DNA of 64,000 nucleotides from JAGRMG01 sp047975215 (GTDB lineage: Bacteria; Pseudomonadota; Alphaproteobacteria; Rhodobacterales; Rhodobacteraceae). The stretch is from contig JBKEDD010000057.1 in NCBI GenBank assembly GCA_047975215.1, positions 53,237-117,236 of the forward strand, given 5' to 3'. The translations under genes and the position numbers were made by a program. Of the stretch, positions 35,820 to 45,467 are shown in pieces. Position 1 is the first letter of the stretch, and every line of letters starts with the position of its first letter. The notes beneath the pieces were generated by a model that was not told the DNA's origin, did not search any database, and saw only the letters and a program-made list of their open reading frames with translations.

Positions 35820-36875
35820 TCAGTTCCGCGCCCCGAACCATCTGCGGTATATCGCCTCGTAGGTGCCGTCCTCGCGCAGCGCCAGCAGGGCCTGGTTGAC
35901 ATCCTCGACCAGCGGGCTGCCGGTGGGAAACACGATGCCGTAGTTTTCGCGCAGGAAGATCGGGCCGACCATTTCTGCCGTGCTGCGGCCCTCGTGGGTG
36001 GCATAGTACGACAGGATCGGCGCATCGAACACCACCGCATCCAGCGCGCCGGTCTCGAAGCCCTCGATCAGCCCGTCAAGCCCGGCATAGCCCAGCCAGG
36101 TGATCTCGCGGCGGTCGAGAAACCCCGCGGCGGTCGATCCCTCGATGGTGCCGACCCGCTTGCCATAGAGATCGCTGACCGAATTCACCGATCCGTTGAT
36201 TGCGTCCACCGTCATGACCGTCGTGATCCTGGCCACGAACAGCGAGACCACGAACAGTGACGAAATCACCAGGAACACCCCGAACAGGCGCCCGAACGGC
36301 GTGCGGGGCACCCGTTCCTCGAAGCCGCCGTTAACCACGAGATTCAGCGCCCACCAGAATGACGGAAACAGCGCCTGGCGCGCCGGGCGATCGAAATAGG
36401 GCTGCGCGCGGCGTTCGAAATACCACATCGCCATGCCGCCCCCCGTGAGGACGACGAACGCAATGGCTATGGCCGCGAGAAGATCGCGCGACATCAGCGC
36501 CCGCCACAGCGCCGGGCTGCTGGCCTGGTCGCCCGGAACCATGATCCGCAGCCCGGATTCAAAGATCGGCTGGCTGAAATCCATCTCCGTTTCACGCGCC
36601 GCGGTGATCGAGATATTGGCAATGGCCAGGTCGGCGTCGCCATCCGCGACCGCGCGCAGCATATCCGCGAAGATCTCGACCCGGGAGATCCGGTATTCCC
36701 AGCCCAGCTTGTCCGCCAGTGCCGCCAGCAGATCCATCGAGAACCCGGTATCCGACCCGTCCGCCGGCATCGAGAAGGGTGGCCGCGTGACGGTGGATAC
36801 GCTCAGCGTCTGGGCGCCAAGCGGTTGCATCCAGGCCGCCACGGCAAAAAGTATCGCGAAAAACAGTCTGATCAT
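35820..36875 (-). CDS. Prokaryotic ionotropic-glutamate-receptor-like channel (GluR0 type)
   Basis: A 351-residue protein with a signal peptide (residues 1-22), a first ligand-binding lobe S1 (about 25-118, with the amino-acid-binding Arg94 in ITAARETEMDFSQP), helix M1 (131-152), a re-entrant pore segment (170-190), helix M2 (195-220), and a second lobe S2 (225-348, starting TVDAINGSVNSVSDLYGKRVGT). This S1-M1-P-M2-S2 order is that of GluR0. The pore reads FWWALNLVVNGGFEERVP where potassium-selective relatives have TVGYGD, so the selectivity filter is not the canonical one. A simple binding protein is less likely because the two helices and pore loop interrupt the fold. It converges with the ArsR gene. 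Confidence 0.82.
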   Translation of the reverse strand: MIRLFFAILFAVAAWMQPLGAQTLSVSTVTRPPFSMPADGSDTGFSMDLLAALADKLGWEYRISRVEIFADMLRAVADGDADLAIANISITAARETEMDFSQPIFESGLRIMVPGDQASSPALWRALMSRDLLAAIAIAFVVLTGGGMAMWYFERRAQPYFDRPARQALFPSFWWALNLVVNGGFEERVPRTPFGRLFGVFLVISSLFVVSLFVARITTVMTVDAINGSVNSVSDLYGKRVGTIEGSTAAGFLDRREITWLGYAGLDGLIEGFETGALDAVVFDAPILSYYATHEGRSTAEMVGPIFLRENYGIVFPTGSPLVEDVNQALLALREDGTYEAIYRRWFGARN

Positions 36876-36942
36876 GTGCACTGCCCGGGTCGTTTCCGAC
36901 TGCATAGGCAGATCGCACGGCGCCGGCAAGCCGCACACGCTG

Positions 36943-38025
36943 TCATGCGGCGCGCTGTTCGGCCAGCACGATGGCGTCGAACGCGCTCAGCACCGGGTGG
37001 ACCGACTTGCCGTGCTCGGGCAGCAGATGGCGGTCCAGCCCGGCCAGGACACTGGCCGCGAGACGCTCCTTCTGGCGGCGCAACCGGCCGATGTAGAGCG
37101 TTTCGGCCACCGTTCCCGCCGCGATCACCGCCTCGTGCCTGGGCAACAGAAGCTGGGTATAGGTGACGGTGGGGCCGGTTTCGGCGGGGATGACGGCGGT
37201 GCCGCCGACAAGGTGGCGGACCTCGACCAGAACGGCTTCGCGGTTGAACAGGTATTCCACCTCGGAACCGGACAGAACCAGGCGCTGCGACGGGGCGACC
37301 GTGATATCCTGCTGCAAGCCGAAATAGGGCGCGCGCAGCAGCACCGGGCGAAAGCTGCCCAACGCAGGCACCGTGCGGCTGACCCTTTGCAGGACCGGCA
37401 CCACCCCGCCTTCGGGTGTCAGCACCGTATCGCCACGTTGAAGGCTGCCCGCCGGACGATAGCCACGCGGCGTCGCGATCGGCGTCTGCGCCAGCAGGGA
37501 CGGCATCGGACCGACCGGTTCGATCGCGCCGGACAGCGCCAGAAACAGCACCTCGGATGCGACGTGACGGTCCGGGCCGTTTCGCATCAGCAGCCGGGCA
37601 TCGGCCATACGCAGGGGCGGCGCCGCCGGCACCGGCACCAGCAGCACACGCTCGCGGTCGGTCCGCTCAAGGGCGACGTGGCCGCGCCGCGCCGGTGCGT
37701 CCCAGCTATAGGTGATACGCAACAGATCGGTGCGGCCGGCCTCGGAATAGTCGATGGCGCGGTGCAGGATGGTACCGCCCTGGTTCAGCACCAGTGTCAG
37801 GCCGCCGCCGGGAATGGCCTGCAGCGACAGGTGAAACGGACGATCGCCGGACCGGTCGTAAAGCACCAGCGGGCGCGGGCGCCGTATGGTGGGCAGGCGC
37901 GTTTCGATCACCAGCGATCCGCGCGTCAGCAGCGCGTCGTCATCGGCGCGGGGTGCGGATAAACCGCCGGACCGGCGAAACCAATGCCCGTGCCCGCCCG
38001 CGCCGCAGACTGCGATCCAGGCCAT
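36943..38025 (-). CDS. Hint-domain protein
   Basis: A 360-residue protein whose N-terminal 160 residues form a beta-rich domain (GSLVIETRLPTIRRPRPL, then NQGGTILHRAIDYS) and whose C-terminal 200 residues form a Hint domain (hedgehog/intein fold): TPIATPRGYRPAGSLQRGDTVLTPEGG, VTVAPSQRLVLSG-like block, VPALGSFRPVLLRAPYFG. The residue before TPIATP is Gln rather than the usual Cys, so self-splicing is doubtful. It lies three bases downstream of a second Hint protein. The role is unknown; these proteins are common in Rhodobacteraceae. Confidence 0.8.
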   Translation of the reverse strand: MAWIAVCGAGGHGHWFRRSGGLSAPRADDDALLTRGSLVIETRLPTIRRPRPLVLYDRSGDRPFHLSLQAIPGGGLTLVLNQGGTILHRAIDYSEAGRTDLLRITYSWDAPARRGHVALERTDRERVLLVPVPAAPPLRMADARLLMRNGPDRHVASEVLFLALSGAIEPVGPMPSLLAQTPIATPRGYRPAGSLQRGDTVLTPEGGVVPVLQRVSRTVPALGSFRPVLLRAPYFGLQQDITVAPSQRLVLSGSEVEYLFNREAVLVEVRHLVGGTAVIPAETGPTVTYTQLLLPRHEAVIAAGTVAETLYIGRLRRQKERLAASVLAGLDRHLLPEHGKSVHPVLSAFDAIVLAEQRAA

Positions 38026-38028
38026 CGC

Positions 38029-39600
38029 TCAGGCCGCCCGTCTGCCCGAGAGCAGCACCTGCGCCTCGAAGTTGCGCAGGGTGCGGCGGGCCGCCCCGCC
38101 ATAGCCGCTGCCGGTGGACGTATCCAGTTCCGGGAAGATGCGCCTGATTTCCTCGATCACGGGCACCTCGAACTGATTGCCGGTCTGCGGGCCGGGCAGG
38201 TAGCTTTCGGTGTCCAGACCCTCCGAACAGATCACCTGATGGCGGTCGAACATGAGATGGACATATTGCACCCGGCCGCCCGGACGGCGTGTCACCGAGG
38301 CATCGTTCACGAGATCACGGGCGGCGATCAGAACCTCGCCCTCACCGAACAGCAACTCGGCCAGACTGTCGCGCAGCAACACCCGGTGCTGGGGCGAAAG
38401 CATCAGGTCGCGGTGGTCGCCGAAGGTTCCGGCGCGAATGTGGATCGGGGCAAAATCGCCCTCTGCCGCAACCTCGCGGCGGCCGATCCAGCGCACCGGG
38501 CAGGGGCCGTCGTCGCGGGTTTCGACCAGATCGCCCGGCGCCAGCGTCTCGACCGCAACTTCGCCATGGGGTGTGCGGATCAGCGTGCCGGCCACGAAAC
38601 ACGGCACCGAACTGACGGACACGAAGCCGGTGTCGCTGTTGCTGCCGTTGGTCGCGGTGTAGGTGAAGTTGAAGTCTTCGGTATCGCCGTCACCGGCGAT
38701 CGTGATGGTGCCGTCGGGGTTGAGCGTCACCACCTGGCCGGAATTCAGCGTCACGCTGTCGCCGGCCGTCACCCCCACGCCGCTGATATGGGTGATCGTC
38801 AGGGTACCGCCGGAACTGACATCGTTGGCCAGCACGTCCAGCGTGCGGCTGCCGCTTGGATGCACCGTGGCGCTGTCGGTCATGGCCACGAAATCGGACT
38901 GCATGCTGTTGCCTGCGATAAGCAGGTTTGAATCGTAACTGCTGTCGACCACGTCGGCGATACCGATGCGCACGGTGTTCACCACGCCCGGATTGACGTG
39001 CATCGTCAGCGTCATGGTGACGGTGAAGCCGTCCATCTCGGTGTTGTAGTCGTCGTTGGTGTTGTCGATGAACAGGTTTTCATTGTTGGCGTTGTTCAGG
39101 TTGCCCGGGTCGACATCGCCGTTGCCGACGGCCATGCTGACCTGTGTGCCGTTGACCCACACACCGACGAAATCCTGATAGACCGAACTCTGGAACTCGG
39201 GATATTCCTCGGAGGCGAACACGAACTGCATCGTCATCAGCGCAGTACCGGGAATGAAATCGACCTCGAGCATAGCGGCGTCGTAGGTATTGGTACCGGC
39301 GGCGGCGTTGAAATCGGGGTCGTTGTTGATGCCACTGGTATTGGTCGATGTGCTGGCGCTCTGGTTGGCATCGCCACGCGAGTTCGTGAAATCCCGGGCA
39401 TTGCCGGTAGACAGGATCACGCCGGTATCGCCCGGAGTGACACCCGGCGCGCGTGAATCCCCGCGCGAATAGATCGCCGAGGAATCCCGGTCACCGCTAT
39501 AGGACGCGCCGACGACGGTCACGCCGTCGCCGAAGATTTCCTGCGCCATCTCCCAAGCGGTAGCGTTGCGATCATACCCCAGTTCGCGTGCCCGAACCAT
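38029..39600 (-). CDS. Choice-of-anchor L domain protein with C-terminal Hint domain
   Basis: A 523-residue surface-type protein. The N-terminal about 240 residues (ATAWEMAQEIFGDGVTVVGA, TPGDTGVILSTGNARDFT, FIPGTALMTMQFVFASEEYPE) form the choice-of-anchor L domain. A tandem beta-sandwich segment follows (LDVLANDVSSGGTLTITHIS, then TFTYTATNGSN-like strands). Residues about 345-490 are a Hint domain beginning VPCFVAGTLIRTPHGEVAVE with the nucleophilic Cys and the SPQHRVLL histidine block. There is no Sec signal, so type I secretion is possible. It is operonic with the second Hint protein. Confidence 0.86.
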   Translation of the reverse strand: MVRARELGYDRNATAWEMAQEIFGDGVTVVGASYSGDRDSSAIYSRGDSRAPGVTPGDTGVILSTGNARDFTNSRGDANQSASTSTNTSGINNDPDFNAAAGTNTYDAAMLEVDFIPGTALMTMQFVFASEEYPEFQSSVYQDFVGVWVNGTQVSMAVGNGDVDPGNLNNANNENLFIDNTNDDYNTEMDGFTVTMTLTMHVNPGVVNTVRIGIADVVDSSYDSNLLIAGNSMQSDFVAMTDSATVHPSGSRTLDVLANDVSSGGTLTITHISGVGVTAGDSVTLNSGQVVTLNPDGTITIAGDGDTEDFNFTYTATNGSNSDTGFVSVSSVPCFVAGTLIRTPHGEVAVETLAPGDLVETRDDGPCPVRWIGRREVAAEGDFAPIHIRAGTFGDHRDLMLSPQHRVLLRDSLAELLFGEGEVLIAARDLVNDASVTRRPGGRVQYVHLMFDRHQVICSEGLDTESYLPGPQTGNQFEVPVIEEIRRIFPELDTSTGSGYGGAARRTLRNFEAQVLLSGRRAA

Positions 39601-39879
39601 GCCAGCCCCGATCCCATTGTCGCCGGGGCGGGTGCGGGCGGCGCGGGGGTTAGCCCCCGTCGCGCGACCGGGCGCCGCACGGCCTGTGGCGCGGTGCCGG
39701 ATTGCGGGCCTATCGTTCGGCCGTGTCGCTCGATGCCCTGCCTCGGGTCATGTTGTTTTATTGCGCGAAAGTTAACACGCGCCGGTCCGGGCTGTTAAGC
39801 CGAATTCGCGCCCAAGGGGTTGGCATTGCCGCATTTTCGTCACAAGTGTGGCACACCGGACCCGACAGGACAAAGCCGC
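39601..39879. promoter_or_regulatory. Divergent intergenic region upstream of Hint operon and dapE
   Basis: A stretch of 279 bases without a gene. It must hold promoters for both divergent transcripts. No clear hairpin, repeat or operator was identified. Confidence 0.4.
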
Positions 39880-41025
39880 ATGACCCAGACAGACCCCGCC
39901 CGCCTGACCGCAGATCTGATCCGCTGCCCGTCTGTCACTCCTGACGAGGGAGGCGCATTGCAGTTGCTCGCGCAGGTTCTGGGCGCGGCCGGGTTCGATT
40001 GCACCCGCGTCGACCGCGCCGGCGTGGCGAACCTGTTCGCGCGCTGGGGGCGCAAGGGGCATCCGAATACCTTTGGCTTCAACGGCCATACCGATGTGGT
40101 GCCGGTTGGCGACGCCGCCGCCTGGACGGCGGACCCGTTCGGGGCCGAAACCCGCGACGGATTTCTGTTCGGACGCGGGGCGACCGACATGAAATCCGGG
40201 GTCGCGGCATTTGCCGCCGCTGCGGTCGATTTCGTGAAGGCCACGCCGCCCGACGGCGCGGTTATCCTCGCGATCACCGGCGACGAGGAAGGCGATGCGG
40301 CCGATGGCACCGTGGCGCTGCTGGAGTGGATGGCGCAGCAGGGCGAGGCGATGGCCGTCTGTCTGGTAGGCGAACCCACCTGCCCAGAGCGCATGGGCGA
40401 GATGATCAAGATCGGGCGGCGCGGTTCACTGAATGCCTGCTTCACCGTGACCGGCGTTCAGGGGCATTCCGCCTATCCGCACCGTGCCAGAAACCCGCTG
40501 CCGGCGCTGGTGCGGCTGATGGACCGGCTTGCCTCGCGCGAACTGGACGCCGGGACCGGGCATTTCGACCCCTCGACGCTGGCCATCGTCACCATCGACA
40601 CCGACAATCCGGCGACCAACGTGATCCCCGCGAAGACCCGCGCGACGGTCAACATCCGGTTCAACGACGCCCATAGCGGCGCTGATCTGACGGAATGGCT
40701 GCGGCAGGAAGCCGACCGCGTCGCGCAGGAATTCGGCGTGCAGGTCGCGGTGCAGGTCAGGATTTCGGGCGAGAGCTTTCTCACGCCGCCCGGGCCGCTT
40801 TCCGACCTGGTGGCGGCGGCGGTGGAGGCCGAAACCGGCATCCGCCCGGCCCTGTCAACCTCGGGGGGCACCTCGGATGCGCGGTTTGTCAAGGATCACT
40901 GCCCGGTGGTCGAATTCGGGCTGGTCGGACAAACCATGCACCAGGTGGACGAGCGCGTCGAACTGGCCCAGATCCACCAGTTGAAGGCGATCTACTCGCG
41001 TATCCTGCACGACTATTTCGCCTGA
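39880..41025 (+). CDS. dapE: Succinyl-diaminopimelate desuccinylase
   Basis: Hydrolyses N-succinyl-LL-diaminopimelate in lysine and peptidoglycan precursor synthesis. The 381-residue M20-family metallopeptidase has the binuclear zinc ligands in order: FNGHTDVVPVGD (His, Asp), GATDMKSGVAAF (bridging Asp), GDEEGDAADGT (catalytic Glu and metal Glu), VGEPTCPERMGEMIKIGRRG and GQTMHQVDERV (His). Length and the family motif SLNACFTVTGVQGHSAYPHRA fit DapE rather than ArgE. The ATG at 39880 was chosen at the family start MTQTDPARLTADLIRCPSVTP. Confidence 0.96.
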   Translation: MTQTDPARLTADLIRCPSVTPDEGGALQLLAQVLGAAGFDCTRVDRAGVANLFARWGRKGHPNTFGFNGHTDVVPVGDAAAWTADPFGAETRDGFLFGRGATDMKSGVAAFAAAAVDFVKATPPDGAVILAITGDEEGDAADGTVALLEWMAQQGEAMAVCLVGEPTCPERMGEMIKIGRRGSLNACFTVTGVQGHSAYPHRARNPLPALVRLMDRLASRELDAGTGHFDPSTLAIVTIDTDNPATNVIPAKTRATVNIRFNDAHSGADLTEWLRQEADRVAQEFGVQVAVQVRISGESFLTPPGPLSDLVAAAVEAETGIRPALSTSGGTSDARFVKDHCPVVEFGLVGQTMHQVDERVELAQIHQLKAIYSRILHDYFA

Positions 41026-41029
41026 GCGA

Positions 41030-41614
41030 ATGCGCCCGACCCTGTTCGTCATGCTCAAGGAACCGCGGCCCGGCCGGGTCAAGACACGGCTGGGGCGCGA
41101 TATCGGCATGACGGCGGCGGCCCGGTGGTTCCGGCAGCACTCGGCGCGGCTGCTGCGCGATCTGCGCGATCCGCGCTGGCAACTGGTGCTGGCGGTGTCG
41201 CCCGACCGCGAGGGGCTGGCCAGCCGGGTCTGGCCCGCCGATCTGATGCGCGTGGCACAGGGCGGCGGCGACCTGGGCGTTCGCATGGCGCGGCTGCTGG
41301 CTGGCGCGAAGGGGCCGGTCTGTATCACCGGCGCCGACATTTCCGGGCTGGGCCGCAGCCATGTCGCACGCGCCTTCGCGGCGCTGCGCGGTCACGATCT
41401 GGTGTTCGGCCCGGCGAGCGATGGCGGCTTCTGGCTGGTGGGGGCGCGGCACGGCATGGCGGTACCGCCGGGGTTGTTCGCAAATGTGCGCTGGTCGGGC
41501 GAACATGCGCTCTCCGACAGCCTGGCCAGCGCCGCGACCGCCCGTATCGCGCTGGCCGATTGCCTGCGCGATGTCGATCGCGCCACCGATCTGGAGCCGC
41601 TCACCGGCGCGTGA
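41030..41614 (+). CDS. DUF2064 family glycosyltransferase-like protein
   Basis: A 194-residue protein related to the GT-A-fold nucleotidyl/glycosyltransferases annotated as arsenosugar biosynthesis glycosyltransferase. Signatures are MLKEPRPGRVKTRLGRDIG (donor-binding N-terminus), GDLGVRMARLLAGAKGPVCITGADISGLG and FGPASDGGFWLVGAR. It lies four bases after dapE and probably shares its transcript. Substrate unknown; nothing arsenic-related is nearby. Confidence 0.85.
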   Translation: MRPTLFVMLKEPRPGRVKTRLGRDIGMTAAARWFRQHSARLLRDLRDPRWQLVLAVSPDREGLASRVWPADLMRVAQGGGDLGVRMARLLAGAKGPVCITGADISGLGRSHVARAFAALRGHDLVFGPASDGGFWLVGARHGMAVPPGLFANVRWSGEHALSDSLASAATARIALADCLRDVDRATDLEPLTGA

Positions 41615-41670
41615 CGGGCGGTTTCGCTTTTGCGCATGACGAGACGCGCGCCCCATGTTAGCGAATGCGC

Positions 41671-43923
41671 ATGACGCGCATTCCTTCCAAGACTGAAATC
41701 CTCGATTGGCTGGCCGCCAATCCGACGCTCAATTCAAAGCGCGACATCGCCAAGGCCTTCGGCATCAAGGGATCCGACCGGATCGACCTCAAGCGCGTAT
41801 TGAAAGAGCTCGAGGCCGAAGGCCACCTGGAAAAGCGCAAGCGCAGCTATCGCGACCCTGACCGTCTGCCCCCGGTCTCTATCCTTCAGGTCAGGGCGGC
41901 GAACGCCGATGGCGACCTCTATGCGCGGCCGCTGGAATGGCACGGCGAAGGGGTCGAGCCCATCGTTCTGATAATCCCGCGCGCCAGCGATCCCGCGCTG
42001 GGCGAAGGCGACCGCATCCTTGCCCGGCTGAACCTGGTGCAGGAGGAGGATCACAATTACGAGGCGCGCCTGATCCGCCGTATCGGCACCAACCCCAGAC
42101 GCATCCTGGGCGTGTTCCGCAAGGGCGCCGAAGGCGGCCGCATCGTTCCCGTCGACAAGGGACAAAGCAGCGAATGGCAGGTGCCCGAATCCGCCCGCCA
42201 CGGCGCAAAAGACGGCGAACTGGTCGAGGCCGAACAGGCCGGGCCGAAGGATCGGCTGGGCCTGCCGCAGGCCCGCATCGTCACGCGGCTGGGCGATCCG
42301 TCGGCCCCCCGGGCGGTCTCGCTGATCGCCATCCACCAGCACGCCATCCCCGATCAGTTTCCCGATGAAGTGATCGCCGAGGCCGACAGGCAGAAGCCCG
42401 CCGGCCTGAAGGGGCGCGAGGATCTGCGCGAACTTGCCCTGATCACCATAGATCCGGCGGATGCACGCGACCATGACGACGCCTGTTTCGCCCATGCCGA
42501 CGACGATCCGGCAAACCCCGGCGGTCATGTGATCTGGGTCGCCATCGCCGACGTGGCGCATTGCGTCACGCCCGGCAGCGCGCTTGATCGCGAGGCGCGA
42601 AAACGCGGCAACTCGACCTATTTTCCCGACCGGGTCGTACCGATGCTGCCCGACCGGCTGTCGGGCGACCTGTGTTCGCTGCACGAGGGCGTGCCGCGCG
42701 CCTGTGTCGCGGTACGCATCCAGATCGGCGCTGACGGCCGCAAGATCGCGCACCGTTTCACGCGCGCCATGATGCGATCCGCCGCGAGCCTGAACTACGA
42801 AGAGGTACAAGACGCGATCGACGGCACCCCGAACACCAGGACCGGCCCGCTGCTGGCGCCCGTCCTGCAGCCGCTATACGACGCCTACCGCGCCCTGGCC
42901 CGCGCCCGCGAAACGCGTCAGCCGCTGGATCTGGAGCTGCCGGAACGCCGAATCGTTCTGGGCGAGGACGGCACCGTGCAATCCGTCGCGTTCCGCGAGC
43001 GGCTGGATGCCCACCGCCTGATCGAGGAGTTCATGGTGCTGGCCAATGTCTGCGCCGCCGAGACACTGATCGCCAGGCGTTCGCCGCTGATCTTCCGCGT
43101 ACATGAGGAACCCAGCCCGGAAAAGCTGGAAAGCCTGCGTGAGACCGCACAGGCAAGCGGGTTCACGCTGGCCAGGGGGCAGGTGTTGCAGACCCGGCAC
43201 CTTAACGCGCTGCTGAACGCCGCCGAGGGCACCGAGTTTGACGAACTCATCAACCTGTCGACCTTGCGGTCGATGGCGCAGGCCTATTATTCGCCCGAGA
43301 ATTTCGGCCATTTCGGGCTGGCCCTGCAACATTACGCGCATTTCACCTCGCCGATCCGGCGCTATGCGGATCTGGTGGTGCACAGGGCGCTGATCTCGGC
43401 GCATCGCTGGGGCAAGGACGGGCTGTCCCCGGACGAGATCGAGCGCATGGAACAGACCGCAACGCATATTTCCGAGACCGAGCGCCGCTCGATGATGGCC
43501 GAGCGCGACACCACCGACCGCTATCTCGCCGCCTATCTCGGCGAACGCACGGGCAGCGAACTGGCCGGGCGGATCAGCGGCATCGCCCGGTTCGGGGTGT
43601 TCGTGAAACTGGACGAAACCGGCGCCGACGGGCTGATCCCGATCCGAACCCTGGGGCGTGAGTATTTCCATTTCGACCGTGACGCCGGAACCCTGATGGG
43701 CGCCGATACCGGCCTGACCATCGCCGTCGGCCAGCGCGTGCTGGTTCGGCTGGTCCAGGCCACGCCCGTCACGGGCGGGCTCGAACTGGAACTGCTGTCG
43801 CTGGATGGCGGGGCGGTGCCGCGCGGGCCCAAACCCTCGGGCCGCAGGACCGCGCGCAAACCGGCAGCCGCCAGGCGCAAGTCCGACAAGATCAGGCGCA
43901 AGGTGTCGCGGCGCCGGCGGTAG
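41671..43923 (+). CDS. rnr: Ribonuclease R
   Basis: Processive 3'-5' exoribonuclease that degrades structured RNA and takes part in rRNA quality control. The 750-residue protein has an N-terminal winged helix (SKTEILDWLAANPTLNSKRD), cold-shock RNA-binding domains, the RNB catalytic domain with the metal-binding DARDHDDACFA motif and AQAYYSPENFGHFGLALQHYAHFTSPIRRYAD, an S1 domain (about residues 620-705, ELAGRISGIARFGVFVKLD) and a basic tail rich in Arg/Lys. An ATG at 41665 is also possible; 41671 matches related starts. Confidence 0.95.
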   Translation: MTRIPSKTEILDWLAANPTLNSKRDIAKAFGIKGSDRIDLKRVLKELEAEGHLEKRKRSYRDPDRLPPVSILQVRAANADGDLYARPLEWHGEGVEPIVLIIPRASDPALGEGDRILARLNLVQEEDHNYEARLIRRIGTNPRRILGVFRKGAEGGRIVPVDKGQSSEWQVPESARHGAKDGELVEAEQAGPKDRLGLPQARIVTRLGDPSAPRAVSLIAIHQHAIPDQFPDEVIAEADRQKPAGLKGREDLRELALITIDPADARDHDDACFAHADDDPANPGGHVIWVAIADVAHCVTPGSALDREARKRGNSTYFPDRVVPMLPDRLSGDLCSLHEGVPRACVAVRIQIGADGRKIAHRFTRAMMRSAASLNYEEVQDAIDGTPNTRTGPLLAPVLQPLYDAYRALARARETRQPLDLELPERRIVLGEDGTVQSVAFRERLDAHRLIEEFMVLANVCAAETLIARRSPLIFRVHEEPSPEKLESLRETAQASGFTLARGQVLQTRHLNALLNAAEGTEFDELINLSTLRSMAQAYYSPENFGHFGLALQHYAHFTSPIRRYADLVVHRALISAHRWGKDGLSPDEIERMEQTATHISETERRSMMAERDTTDRYLAAYLGERTGSELAGRISGIARFGVFVKLDETGADGLIPIRTLGREYFHFDRDAGTLMGADTGLTIAVGQRVLVRLVQATPVTGGLELELLSLDGGAVPRGPKPSGRRTARKPAAARRKSDKIRRKVSRRRR

Positions 43924-44077
43924 GTCGGTCTTCACGCTGTTTTCGTCCCTTGCGCCTGGCCGCCCACATACGGCTGCACGGGGGGGCCGCCCGCGGCAGC
44001 ACCCGGCGCGGCAGGGGACTGGCGGCTTTCTCCGCCGCGGCAATCGCTTTAGACTGTGGCCGGGCAGGCAACGGGAC

Positions 44078-45373
44078 ATGACCGCGATGCGTAACTGGGC
44101 AATGTTTGCGGCGCTGGCCGCGTGCTGGGCGAGCGGTCTGGCCGCCGGGTCGGTGGATAGGTCGGTCCGGCCCGAGGCCCGCCCGGCATCCGGGCCGGCC
44201 GAACTCGTGGCAACCACGCCCGAAAGAACGATGGCGGCGCGCGGCCCCGAAGCCGATCTTGGGTTCAACATCTGGGTCGCAAGCTTCAAGCGCCGTGCCG
44301 AAGGGCTGGGCCTTGATCCGCGATTGCTCGACCGGGCATTCGACGGGGTCCGGTTTGACGCGGACGTGATCCGCCGCGACCGCACCCAGCTCGAGTTCAC
44401 AAAAACGGTCTGGGACTATCTGGATACCGCCGTTTCCGACGCCCGCATTCGCGCCGGGAAGGCGGTGATGGCCAGACATGCCGATACGCTCGCCGAGATC
44501 GAGGACCGCTACGGCGTGGATGCCCGCATCGTGGCGGCGATCTGGGGGCTGGAAAGCGCCTATGGCGCGGTGCGGGGCTCGCAGGGCGTGATCCGCTCGC
44601 TGGCGACGCTTGCCCATGACAGCCGCCGCGGCGCCTTCTTCGAAAGCCAGCTGGTGGCGGCGCTCAGCATCCTGCAACGGCGCGAGGCGGGCCTGCCGGA
44701 CATGCGCGGGAGCTGGGCCGGCGCGATGGGCCATACCCAGTTCATGCCCACCTCCTATCTGCTCTATGCGGTCGATCACGACGGCGACGGCCGGCGCGAC
44801 ATCTGGGGCGACGACCCCGCCGACGCGCTGGCCTCGACCGCCGCCTATCTGGCGCGCTTCGGCTGGACCCGCGGCCAGCCCTGGGGGGTCGAGGTGACGC
44901 TGCCCGAGGGCTTCGACTATCTGCTGGCCGACCGCAGGATCGAAAAGTCGCCCGCCGACTGGGCCGAACTGGGCGTACTGGGCACCGACGGGCGGCCGGT
45001 CCCGGACCACGGGCCCGGCTCGATCCTGCTGCCCGGCGGACATCGCGGCGCGGCCTTCATGATCTTTCCCAATTTCGCGGTGCTGGAACGCTACAACACG
45101 GCGGATGCCTACGTCATCGGGGTCGGGCATCTGGGCGACAGGATCATGGGCGGGGAACCGATCCGCCATGGCTGGCCGCGCGAGGACCGGGCGCTGACAC
45201 TGGACGAACGGCTCGATCTGCAACGCCGCCTGCACGCGCTGGGGTTCGACCCGCAGGGGATCGACGGGCGCATCGGCCCCCTGACCGTCGACGCGGTTCG
45301 CGCCTACCAGAGTGCCCGGGGGCTGGTGCCCGACGGCTATCCCTCGCCGTCCCTGCTGGCGCGGCTTCGCTGA
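44078..45373 (+). CDS. Lytic murein transglycosylase with peptidoglycan-binding domain
   Basis: Cleaves the glycan strands of peptidoglycan to anhydromuropeptides in the periplasm. The 431-residue protein has a signal peptide (NWAMFAALAACWASGLAAGS), an SLT/MltB-type catalytic domain with the catalytic Glu in AIWGLESAYGAVRGSQGVIRSL and GAMGHTQFMPTSYLLYAVD, and a C-terminal PG_binding_1 domain (LDLQRRLHALGFDPQGIDGRIGPLT). The cleavable leader lacks a clear lipobox. The ATG at 44078 begins the signal peptide; upstream sequence in the same frame is intergenic. Confidence 0.93.
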   Translation: MTAMRNWAMFAALAACWASGLAAGSVDRSVRPEARPASGPAELVATTPERTMAARGPEADLGFNIWVASFKRRAEGLGLDPRLLDRAFDGVRFDADVIRRDRTQLEFTKTVWDYLDTAVSDARIRAGKAVMARHADTLAEIEDRYGVDARIVAAIWGLESAYGAVRGSQGVIRSLATLAHDSRRGAFFESQLVAALSILQRREAGLPDMRGSWAGAMGHTQFMPTSYLLYAVDHDGDGRRDIWGDDPADALASTAAYLARFGWTRGQPWGVEVTLPEGFDYLLADRRIEKSPADWAELGVLGTDGRPVPDHGPGSILLPGGHRGAAFMIFPNFAVLERYNTADAYVIGVGHLGDRIMGGEPIRHGWPREDRALTLDERLDLQRRLHALGFDPQGIDGRIGPLTVDAVRAYQSARGLVPDGYPSPSLLARLR

Positions 45374-45467
45374 ACCGGCGCGCCCCGGCCCCCTCGCGGT
45401 TTGGAGATTGGCCGCTGTCGCGGTAGTCTGGGCGGGTTTTCAAACCAAACCCTACTGGAGAAACGCG

